64,000 nt of DNA from DASPSM01 sp036008465 (GTDB lineage Bacteria > Planctomycetota > Planctomycetia > Planctomycetales > Planctomycetaceae): positions 62,001 to 126,000 of the forward strand of contig DASYNP010000091.1 in assembly GCA_036008465.1 (NCBI GenBank), written 5' to 3'. Position 1 is the first letter of the stretch. Each line of letters begins with the position of its first letter. This document shows positions 33,352 through 40,286 of the stretch, one piece after another. Under the pieces are notes generated by a model. The model was given only the letters and a program-made list of their open reading frames with translations, was not told where the DNA came from and did no database searches. The position numbers and the translations under genes are program-made.

Positions 33352-36300
33352 TTATCGAATGCCGTGCTTCCTGAGCTTGCTGAAGTACGTGCTTCGCGGA
33401 AGCCCGAGCAATCGCGCCGCGCGAGCCTTGTTACCGGAACATTTGCGTAGCGCACCCAGCAGGGTCTCGCGTTCCCAGGCGGGCGTCGTCCCATCCGCGC
33501 TCACGGAATTGACCGAGGCGCTTTCGGGAAATCCGGCTGTGGCACGGCGGCCGTTCGGCTTGGTTTCGATGATTCGCGCCGGCAGCCGGCCGGGCCGTCC
33601 AATTTCGGCAGGCAGATCCGCGAGAGTCACGCGGTCCGATTCGGCGAGGACCACAGCCCGCTCGATGACGTTTTCGAGCTCTCGCACATTTCCCGGCCAG
33701 CGGTGCCGTTCGAGGGCCGCGAGTGCTTCGGGATCGATGTGGGTGATCCGCTTCCCGCACTTTTGCGCCGAGCGCATTAAGAAGTGCAGGGCCAGCTCCA
33801 TGATGTCCTCAGTGCGTTCCCGCAGCGGAGGCATGGGGATGGTGATCACATTGAGCCGGTAGTAAAGGTCCTCGCGGAAGCGCCCCTGGGCGATCAGCTT
33901 TTCCAAGTCCTGATGGGTCGCCGCGATCACTCGCACGTCGACTTGAATCGTCTGTGAGCCCCCCACCGGTTCAAAGCAGCGCTCTTGAAGCACACGCAAA
34001 AGCTTGATCTGAATATCGAGCGAAATATCACCGATTTCGTCGAGAAACAGCGTCCCGCCCGTGGCCGCTTGAAAACGGCCGATGCGGTCGCGATGAGCGC
34101 CGGTGAACGCCCCTTTCACATGGCCGAAAAGCTCGCTTTCCAGCAACGTGGGCGACAGCGCGGCGGAATGGACGCAGATCATCGGCGCGCCGCGCCGAGG
34201 ACTGTTCTCGTGCAGCACGCGGGCGACCAGCTCCTTACCCGTGCCGCTCTCACCCCGAAGCAACACCGACGACTCGCTGCCGGCCACCTTGCGCACCGTT
34301 TCGAGAACGCTGTCGATGGCGCGGCTCTTGCCTCTCATATCGCTGCGATTCAAGTCTCCCGACTGGCCCGAAGGGGCGTTGGTCGCGGGATTCTGAATTT
34401 GCGAAAGCTCGGCCTGCAGCACGGCGATTTGCCGGGCCTGCGTTTCAATCCGCTCGATGCGGCGGGAAAGCTCATCGTTGAGCCGCTCTAAATCTCGGTC
34501 GCTCTTGACGGTATAGAGAGCGACATTCGTAATCTGGCCCAGAGCGCTCAAGAAGGTGAAGTCTTCGCCGCTGAACGGAGTTGAAGTCTGTTTCGCGCCC
34601 AGGAGAACGAGCCCCACCGTTTCGTTTCCGATTTGCATGCCATGGGCAAGGTCGATCCGCAATTCGCGAAGGGCTGTTTGGGCGCCCGACAGGTCGCTCA
34701 TCGAACCCAAAAGGGCTCGCTGCAGGTTTCCGGACTCGATCACGGCCTGAATCAGTGGGTGCTCGGCAGGGAATTGACGCGGCAAGCTCTCGGCCCCGTA
34801 TGCCGAGATCAGGCGAAAAGGCGATTCCGCAGACGTGCGCAGATAAAGCGCCGCGCGATCGACCCCCAGCACATCGCGGCAAGAGCTCAACATGAGCGCG
34901 GCCACCGCCTCGGGGTCGGCCAAGCGGCCCACGGCACGGTTCATTCGCTCGAGCGCCTTGCCCAACTGATATTTCTCGCGATAGAAGCGGCGGTCGATCA
35001 TTCCCTGGAACATGTCCCGCAGCCAAAGCAGGAGGATCACCGCCAGCATGAGCACGACCGAAATAATTGCCGACTGCTGCGTCAGAGGAAATACATTGAG
35101 GTATTGCCGTGCGATCGGGCTCAAAGCCAGCATCAACGCAAAAGCGACCGTCAGGCCGCAGTTGGCCAGATAGTACATCACCCCTTTGGTGACGATCTGA
35201 TCCACGAGCAACAGACGGTAGCGGATGATTCCGTAGGCGTAGGCGACCGTGAAGCACAAGCCCGCCAGAAAAATCCAGACGCGAGCGGCCCCCAGTGCGA
35301 AATTCTCACGGTCGAATAAGGCCAGGTAGAGCGTCACGCCCAGGCAGACGGCGGTCAACACGCCGGCCCACCAAAGCAGCTTCAACTGAATGTGTTCAAC
35401 CGCGTTGCGGGTACTGCGATAGCTTCGTAGCACCCGGGTCATTGTGATTACGAAGTACACGCCTCCGACGACGAGTGAGCCGTAGATGCCGAGGCGAATG
35501 GCATCCAAAAGTTGCCGGATTGTCATGACGTTGGGCGCGAATAGGCTGGGCCAACTGCAGATCGCCGTCAACGTCAAGAGCCCCAGCATTCCGGCGACCG
35601 GGAGTCCATAAATCAGCGCCAGCGACGTGCGCGGACGCCAGACCAGCGGCAGCCAGGTATGCGGAAAGACCAAAAAGAAGTGCAAACAGACCGCGGGTAA
35701 CAACATCGCGCAGATCACGCACGGTGCCGTCAACCAGAAGCTGGACGCAACGATCCACCAGTGACTGGTGCCCAGAAAGGCCCCCAGCGTGACCAGGCAC
35801 AGCGAGTAAAAGAGCTGCGAGGCCCGATCGAAGGGACGGTTCCAATACACTGCGGCGCCGATTGCCAAGGCCACCGTCTGCACCATGAACCAAAATAGTG
35901 AGAAGAGCACCTCCGACAGGGGCAGGGATCGAATCGTGAGGTAGCACTTTTCCTTCTCCGCCAAGGTCTTACCTTGTGGGATAAATTCGATTGCGACGAT
36001 TCGCGTGCCGTCGTCGTATTGAGCCAGCGTCTCCAGCCCGTCGATATCGTTCGGATCGTCCCCGACATGGAGCATGGCGCCGCTGGGGGTGGGCTCGCTG
36101 GAGAGCCGCATTTGCCAGCGTGTGAAGTCGACGAATGTGTCGACCTGCCACTCCTCGATCTTTACCAGCCGGTCTCCGGCTGCGGGGTGCAATTTCCCGT
36201 GAACGCCCTCCTTCGGGACGGCCCGCATCACCACTCCGTCCGTCACGCCGTTTGGCCAAGCGTTATCGGACAGCAGGCACCGAATCCCCAGGTCGGGGGC

Positions 36301-36387
36301 GGCCGCGACGATTCCAAGGACGACCATCGAATAAACGAGGACGATGCCACCACAAAAGAAGAGCAGCAAAGCCGCCCGAGATCTCAT
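33352..36387 (-). CDS. Membrane-bound sigma-54-dependent activator (PDZ-like/multi-TM/GAF/AAA+/Fis HTH)
   Basis: From the ATG at 36387 the protein has 1011 residues. A first membrane helix (residues 8-28) leads to an extracytoplasmic PDZ-like region (about 45-130, AAGDRLVKIEEWQVDTFVDF). About eight more helices span residues 175-460. A GAF domain (about 475-630) and a short coiled coil precede the AAA+ sigma-54 domain with Walker A GESGTGKE near residue 709, the sigma-54 contact loop GAFTGA near 757 and FLDEIGD. A Fis-type HTH ends the protein (KARAARLLGLPRSTYFSKL). There is no receiver domain, so it senses the membrane or periplasm directly. Three palindromes and a sigma-54-like promoter lie upstream, suggesting local control. 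Confidence 0.9.
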   Translation of the reverse strand: MRSRAALLLFFCGGIVLVYSMVVLGIVAAAPDLGIRCLLSDNAWPNGVTDGVVMRAVPKEGVHGKLHPAAGDRLVKIEEWQVDTFVDFTRWQMRLSSEPTPSGAMLHVGDDPNDIDGLETLAQYDDGTRIVAIEFIPQGKTLAEKEKCYLTIRSLPLSEVLFSLFWFMVQTVALAIGAAVYWNRPFDRASQLFYSLCLVTLGAFLGTSHWWIVASSFWLTAPCVICAMLLPAVCLHFFLVFPHTWLPLVWRPRTSLALIYGLPVAGMLGLLTLTAICSWPSLFAPNVMTIRQLLDAIRLGIYGSLVVGGVYFVITMTRVLRSYRSTRNAVEHIQLKLLWWAGVLTAVCLGVTLYLALFDRENFALGAARVWIFLAGLCFTVAYAYGIIRYRLLLVDQIVTKGVMYYLANCGLTVAFALMLALSPIARQYLNVFPLTQQSAIISVVLMLAVILLLWLRDMFQGMIDRRFYREKYQLGKALERMNRAVGRLADPEAVAALMLSSCRDVLGVDRAALYLRTSAESPFRLISAYGAESLPRQFPAEHPLIQAVIESGNLQRALLGSMSDLSGAQTALRELRIDLAHGMQIGNETVGLVLLGAKQTSTPFSGEDFTFLSALGQITNVALYTVKSDRDLERLNDELSRRIERIETQARQIAVLQAELSQIQNPATNAPSGQSGDLNRSDMRGKSRAIDSVLETVRKVAGSESSVLLRGESGTGKELVARVLHENSPRRGAPMICVHSAALSPTLLESELFGHVKGAFTGAHRDRIGRFQAATGGTLFLDEIGDISLDIQIKLLRVLQERCFEPVGGSQTIQVDVRVIAATHQDLEKLIAQGRFREDLYYRLNVITIPMPPLRERTEDIMELALHFLMRSAQKCGKRITHIDPEALAALERHRWPGNVRELENVIERAVVLAESDRVTLADLPAEIGRPGRLPARIIETKPNGRRATAGFPESASVNSVSADGTTPAWERETLLGALRKCSGNKARAARLLGLPRSTYFSKLRKHGIR

Positions 36388-36480
36388 AACAGGGCCTCCG
36401 CCTCGCCGGCCGTCAAAGCCGATTAAACCAGCCCGCACAATCCGCCACAAACTCCCCGGCCATCAATAACTTGTATCGAT

Positions 36481-36533
36481 TCGGCGCCGCAGATGCAACG
36501 ATCGGCGCCGAAGCGGCGCGCCTTTCGGCGCCG
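36481..36533. promoter_or_regulatory. Three evenly spaced TCGGCGCCG palindromes (possible activator binding sites)
   Basis: TCGGCGCCG occurs at 36481-36489, 36502-36510 and 36525-36533; the last is the full palindrome TTCGGCGCCGAA. Centre spacings are 21 and 23 bases, about two helical turns, so bound proteins would lie on one face of the DNA. They lie 94-146 bases upstream of the activator start and 120-190 bases from the sigma-54-like promoter, as expected for enhancer sites. Confidence 0.6.
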
Positions 36534-36651
36534 AAATCGGGCAGCGCTAGGCGCGAAGAATTGGGGCGGCGTGAGCAAAATATGGAGAATTCTGGCTAAA
36601 AAGGGCGTTGTGGTGGCCAGAAGGCAAAGCCGGCCGATGCGAAGCCAAATC

Positions 36652-36669
36652 CTGGCACGACACGTGCGT
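36652..36669 (+). promoter_or_regulatory. Sigma-54-like (-24/-12) promoter
   Basis: CTGGCACGACACGTGC at 36652-36667 matches the YTGGCACG-N4-TTGC consensus with one mismatch, and the invariant GG and GC are exactly ten bases apart. It points away from the sigma-54 activator gene, with the palindrome array 120-190 bases upstream. No ORF follows closely. Confidence 0.5.
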
Positions 36670-37009
36670 TATTGGAAGGACGCCCCGGACTTCTCCATTA
36701 CCAAAATCCAGTGGTGGAGACTCAAAGTCTGTGGCCCAATTTTGACCCAGCCTGACCCCCGAGGGTGATGTCCAGCGCGAACAAGGCCTGGTTGAGGAAG
36801 GTCCCCTGAGAGCAGCCTGACCCACTCTGCTTATCAGTTCCCCAATCGCAAACTAACGTCCCAAGGCCTTGAGCGCGCAGCCATTCTCGGGGGTCATTCT
36901 ATTTTCCGGCGGGCGGTGCGTGTCAACCGCCGGTTCCTTGCGGATCACAACACACCCGTGGGGACAATCCAGTAGGCGGCAAGCGAAGAGGTCCAGCCTG
37001 CTGGCAGCG

Positions 37010-37444
37010 TTAGCTCGCCGAGTGCTGCCCGCCCGGATTACTGCTGGGGCGGTATGTGGCACAGGAGCGCCGGCTTTCCCAGAGTGAAACCTCGGCGACC
37101 GGCAACCCCTCGGCGGCGGCGTGCTCGTAGATCAGACGGGCGATATTCTCCACCGTCGGATTGTCCGGGATCAGCAGCAGCGGCTCACCGAGCGATTTGA
37201 GCATCGGGACGACTGGGTCCGCTTCACACAAGATCATGCGATGATCGAGCTGGCTGTCGATCCAAGCACACAGCGACCGCTTGATATCCGTGAAATCGAC
37301 CAGCATCCCCCGCTTGTCAAGAGAAGCCGCTTCAAGGACGATCTGAGCCCTGCCGTTATGGCCGTGCAGATACCGGCACTTGCCGGAATAGTTCAGTAGC
37401 CGGTGGCCGTAACAAAAGTCGATTTCTTGACTGACACGGTACAT
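37010..37444 (-). CDS. queD: 6-pyruvoyl/6-carboxy-tetrahydropterin synthase (QueD-like)
   Basis: The 144-residue protein is a complete PTPS/QueD fold. Zinc ligands are His14 (CYGHRL) and His27 and His29 (RYLHGHNG), and the catalytic Cys23 is in SGKCRYLHGH. LDHRMIL and NPTVENIARLIYEH with Glu in VSLWESRRSCATY complete the active site. QueD makes 6-carboxy-5,6,7,8-tetrahydropterin from dihydroneopterin triphosphate for queuosine and other 7-deazapurines. No other queuosine gene is in the window, so the exact subfamily (QueD or biopterin-type PTPS) is open. Starts at ATG 37444. Confidence 0.9.
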   Translation of the reverse strand: MYRVSQEIDFCYGHRLLNYSGKCRYLHGHNGRAQIVLEAASLDKRGMLVDFTDIKRSLCAWIDSQLDHRMILCEADPVVPMLKSLGEPLLLIPDNPTVENIARLIYEHAAAEGLPVAEVSLWESRRSCATYRPSSNPGGQHSAS

Positions 37445-37603
37445 CGGGAGCGGGTGCGATCGGGTCCTGCTGGTGCCGGCGGCACCGGTCTTCGGAGCGA
37501 TTCGGCCGCCGGGAGGGGACTTTGCATCCCGATTCTAGGAGAGCGCCTCGCGGCGAACAAGCAGCCCCAGCCCGCACCCGCTCGAGTTTGCGAACCCGAT
37601 GGA

Positions 37604-37747
37604 CTACCGCGATTGGAGCCGGGACGTGAGCCATCCGCCACAGATAATCATCACCAGGACGACGCCGTAATCGAACAGCGTCGCCGCCTCCCATCGCGCC
37701 AGGCAGTAGTCGCAGTAAGGACCATAATGACCGATGAGGCGATCCAT
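37604..37747 (-). CDS. 47-residue membrane peptide with CDYC motif
   Basis: Starting at ATG 37747, the peptide is 47 residues: a polar head with a Cys-x-x-Cys motif (YGPYCDYCLARWEA) followed by one membrane helix (FDYGVVLVMIICGGWLTSRL). GAGGGGA sits three bases before the ATG, a strong ribosome site, which favours this short form over the longer open frame to 37963. It lies 159 bases upstream of queD on the same strand. The CxxC could bind metal or be redox active. No family recognised. Confidence 0.55.
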   Translation of the reverse strand: MDRLIGHYGPYCDYCLARWEAATLFDYGVVLVMIICGGWLTSRLQSR

Positions 37748-38005
37748 AAGTCCCCTCTTCAGGCCGCACCAGACCACAACCTTAGAGCGCACGGGTCGCG
37801 CACGGTGATCGGCCAATCCAAATCTAGGTTGCTCGAATGGGACGATGGTGACCGCGAGCGCCAGGGGCCCTCTCGAGTCGACGAATGGTGCAAGTTCTCC
37901 GCGATTTGAGTGGCGGGACCACGATCGGGTCTCGCGACGCGCTCTATTGAACTTTGCCTGCAAGAAGAAATGATGTGAAGTTTCTAGACGTGATACAAAA
38001 GCTTA

Positions 38006-38127
38006 GCTCGCAGATATGCGGCGAGCGGTCCCGCTTCCATTTGACAACGTGACATTTTTGAAATTGTCAAACGCAGTTGCCAAGAATTGGCCAATTCCTG
38101 TTCATTTGCGGTTCATGTTCCGCAAAT
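38006..38127. repeat. AT-richer island with four successive hairpins
   Basis: Four perfect inverted repeats occur in 122 bases: GCTCGC/GCGAGC at 38006-38026, TTTGACAA/TTGTCAAA at 38040-38071, the 14-bp palindrome GAATTGGCCAATTC at 38084-38097, and ATTTGCGG/CCGCAAAT at 38104-38127. The last lies in the 3' end of pncC; the others are just downstream of its stop. The stretch is visibly more AT-rich than its surroundings. It may end the pncC transcript or bind a protein. Confidence 0.6.
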
Positions 38128-38647
38128 TGACGCGAATGCATTCGAGCAAATGGACGGCAGCCGAACGTTGCCGTCGCAGCCGCTTCTGCAGTTTTTCCGT
38201 GTTGTAGTCGTCAGGTTCGTTCGTCAGCTCCACCTTATCGACGACGATGTGCGGCGACTTCCCCTTCATGCGCTGAGCGAACGCCAGAAAGACCAAACCG
38301 TCTTGCGACGGCGGGGCTCCCGGCCCGAGGTGGCCCGTGACGGCGGCTGCAACGTCCGCGTGCGGAGTCGCCGCCAATGCACCGGCTGACATCGCCGACG
38401 CCACTTCAGCACTCACCGGACCCGGGTCGCGAAGCAGTCGGCGCGAGACTCGCAGCCATCGCGCTTTGGTCTCGACCTGGTAGACGACCGCTGATCCGCA
38501 CAGGAATTCCGAAACGCCCGGGATCCGTGCCAGGAGGGCAGCCGCCAAGCCGCCCGTGCAGCTTTCGGCAAGCACCAATCGCACGTTTTGCGCGCGAAGC
38601 TGTTTGACAACGCGGCCGGCCAATGCGGTTAGCTCGCGATCGTTCAA
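38102..38647 (-). CDS. pncC: Nicotinamide-nucleotide amidase (CinA C-terminal domain)
   Basis: The 181-residue protein is a stand-alone CinA C-terminal domain. PncC deamidates NMN to nicotinate mononucleotide in pyridine nucleotide salvage. The catalytic motif LAESCTGGLAAALL places the nucleophile Ser at residue 29; CGSAVVYQVETKARWL carries the Tyr and Lys of the active site, and VAAAVTGHLGPG is the usual third motif. The C-terminus is longer than usual by about 25 basic residues (KLQKRLRRQRSAAVHLL). Stand-alone gene. The 3' end overlaps the hairpin island. Confidence 0.9.
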   Translation of the reverse strand: MNDRELTALAGRVVKQLRAQNVRLVLAESCTGGLAAALLARIPGVSEFLCGSAVVYQVETKARWLRVSRRLLRDPGPVSAEVASAMSAGALAATPHADVAAAVTGHLGPGAPPSQDGLVFLAFAQRMKGKSPHIVVDKVELTNEPDDYNTEKLQKRLRRQRSAAVHLLECIRVNLRNMNRK

Positions 38648-39072
38648 ATCGCCGCCCTTTCAGCATTTAAATCGACATTGTTAAGGTGAGTAGGCAACGT
38701 AATGCACCCGCTCTGGAGCAACTATGTGGCGGCCCGTCCGCCACTCGGCCCCTGTCCGGTCGAGTTGATCGTTCCGATTGGCGAGACTCTACCTGGCGTG
38801 CCGATTATTCCAGCACAACGCTTTCACGGTAAGCCCGGAACGCGGACGCGGCGATCTCACGTCGCGGAAAATCGTGGGGCTGAGCCGCCAACTTCCGAAT
38901 CAACGATGATCGGCAGCGACGGTTCACTGAGGCGCAGTTCGGCGCCCTTAACGTGAGCGTTGCAGGGCCTCAGGGGGTCGTCCCGTACTCGGTCTGACAT
39001 CGCTGCCACGCCGGCCGCGACGCCGTCGGACGTAGATCGGGACGAAGGGGCCAGAAAAGGGGGCGGGTCAGC
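38648..39072. other. Gene-free stretch upstream of the 39073 gene
   Basis: This 425-base stretch separates pncC (leftward) from the exported protein at 39073 (rightward), so promoters for both are expected here. Short open frames exist but show no domain, signal or family sequence and have no clear ribosome site. I saw no tRNA, repeat or strong hairpin. Confidence 0.5.
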
Positions 39073-40068
39073 ATGTCACGATCGATTGGCCGACGACGCG
39101 CGCGCGGAACCGTGTTTTCGCTGCTGGGTCTGCTCCTCTTGGCAGGCGGCCTTCGAGATCGGGCGCTCGGCGACGACACGGGCCGTGGAATCAGCGATGT
39201 CCTGGGCATTCCGCGGATCGTTCGCGATCCCAATACCACGGATCTTGATCCCGCGATCACTCCGCAAACCGATGCGACCCATCGCCAAGCGGACGATGCA
39301 ACAAAGCTCGCTCACGGCCGGGCGACTCTCGAGCAGCGGGTCAAAACGGTCCAAAAACCGACGTCGAGTAAGGCATCCCGGAAGGCGGCGATTGACGCCC
39401 TGCCGCTGGACAAGATGACTGAGGAACACCGGCGCCGAGTCACGCAGATCGCCAACGGCACGAGCATCTACCGCGAGCTGCCCACGTTGCAATTCGACAT
39501 CGATCCGCGCGTCTACAAATTCTTCATGGAGCATCCGGAGGCGGCTGTCAGCATTTGGCAGGTCATGAAGATCTCGGATTTTCACATGCGAGAAACCGCA
39601 CCCGACTCCTTCGAGACGGACGACGCTGAGGGGACCCGCGGTCTGATCGACGTCGCTTTTCGCGCTCCGAACGAAGTTGTCGTGCTCTGCGACGGAGCGT
39701 ACAAGAGCGCACTTTTGCCGACGGCCGTGAAGGCCAGCGGCGTGTTGCACGTGAACGTCGATTTCGGGCAGCGACCCGATGGCACGACGTTTGTCACGCA
39801 CCGTGCGCGGCTATTCGTCTACTTCCCTTCGCAAACGATGGAGACCGTTGCTCGCCTGATGTCGCCCGTGAGCAATGCCATCATCGACCAGAACTTTCGC
39901 GAGGTGAGCCTGTTCCTCTACATGATGTCGACCGCCATGTCGCGTCAGCCGGGCTGGGTCGAGGCGGTCAGTAAGCGCATGGAGAACGTGTCGGAGGAAC
40001 GTAAGACGGAAATCATGCTGGTTACGGTCGGAGTGTTTGCCGACGCGAAGGCTCGGGGCAGACAGTAA
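39073..40068 (+). CDS. Exported protein of unknown function
   Basis: The 331-residue protein has a typical signal peptide: a basic start (RSIGRRRARG), a hydrophobic core (TVFSLLGLLLLAGGL) and a likely cut near GALGD/ALGDD around residue 35. The mature part is polar with no further membrane helix. Sequence such as RVYKFFMEHPEAAVSIWQVM and FFVYFPSQTMETVARLMSPV-like stretches (FVYFPSQTMETVARLMSPVS) suggest a folded single domain of about 220 residues, but I recognise no family. Planctomycetes carry many such lineage-specific exported proteins. It ends 218 bases before the next rightward gene. Confidence 0.75.
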   Translation: MSRSIGRRRARGTVFSLLGLLLLAGGLRDRALGDDTGRGISDVLGIPRIVRDPNTTDLDPAITPQTDATHRQADDATKLAHGRATLEQRVKTVQKPTSSKASRKAAIDALPLDKMTEEHRRRVTQIANGTSIYRELPTLQFDIDPRVYKFFMEHPEAAVSIWQVMKISDFHMRETAPDSFETDDAEGTRGLIDVAFRAPNEVVVLCDGAYKSALLPTAVKASGVLHVNVDFGQRPDGTTFVTHRARLFVYFPSQTMETVARLMSPVSNAIIDQNFREVSLFLYMMSTAMSRQPGWVEAVSKRMENVSEERKTEIMLVTVGVFADAKARGRQ

Positions 40069-40102
40069 AGACCGGGTTTCCGGTCCAAGGTTAAGCGGCG
40101 AG

Positions 40103-40190
40103 AATCCAAGGTCGAAAATCCAAGACCCGAGGGCGGAATGGCATTCCCGACCTTCGGTTTTGGCTTTTTGAGCTTGGATTTTTGACTTCG
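40103..40190. repeat. Long imperfect hairpin (about 85 bp)
   Basis: GTCGAAAATCCAAG at 40111-40124 pairs with 40173-40186 (13 of 14 positions), enclosing a second imperfect dyad around GGAATGGCATTCC at 40135-40147. AATCCAAG is also directly repeated at 40103 and 40117. It lies 35 bases after the 39073 gene and could be its terminator or a copy of a dispersed palindromic element. Confidence 0.55.
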
Positions 40191-40286
40191 ACCGCGAACT
40201 CTCCACAAACCATGCGTGGCTAGCGCCCCCTCCGCGCGCTATGATTGAGACGGACTTTTTTTAGCGCGGGACGGAGCTCTTGGACT

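Larger units (their letters stand above)
36388..37009. other. Gene-free region between sigma-54 activator and queD
   Basis: About 620 bases with no convincing ORF on either strand. It holds the palindrome array (36481-36533), a sigma-54-like promoter (36652-36669), and a directly repeated CAGCCTGACCC at 36748 and 36813. The organisation (activator gene, upstream sites, outward promoter) suggests a regulated transcript, perhaps a small RNA, starting near 36680 on the + strand. Confidence 0.6.

Noticed and set aside
36869..37087. 72-codon + frame downstream of the sigma-54-like promoter
   Set aside because: It is partly antisense to queD and has no ribosome site or recognisable sequence; it cannot be claimed as the promoter's target.
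38702..38956. 84-codon frame upstream of the exported protein
   Set aside because: No SD, no domain, no membrane or signal segment; sequence looks random and Arg/Pro-rich.
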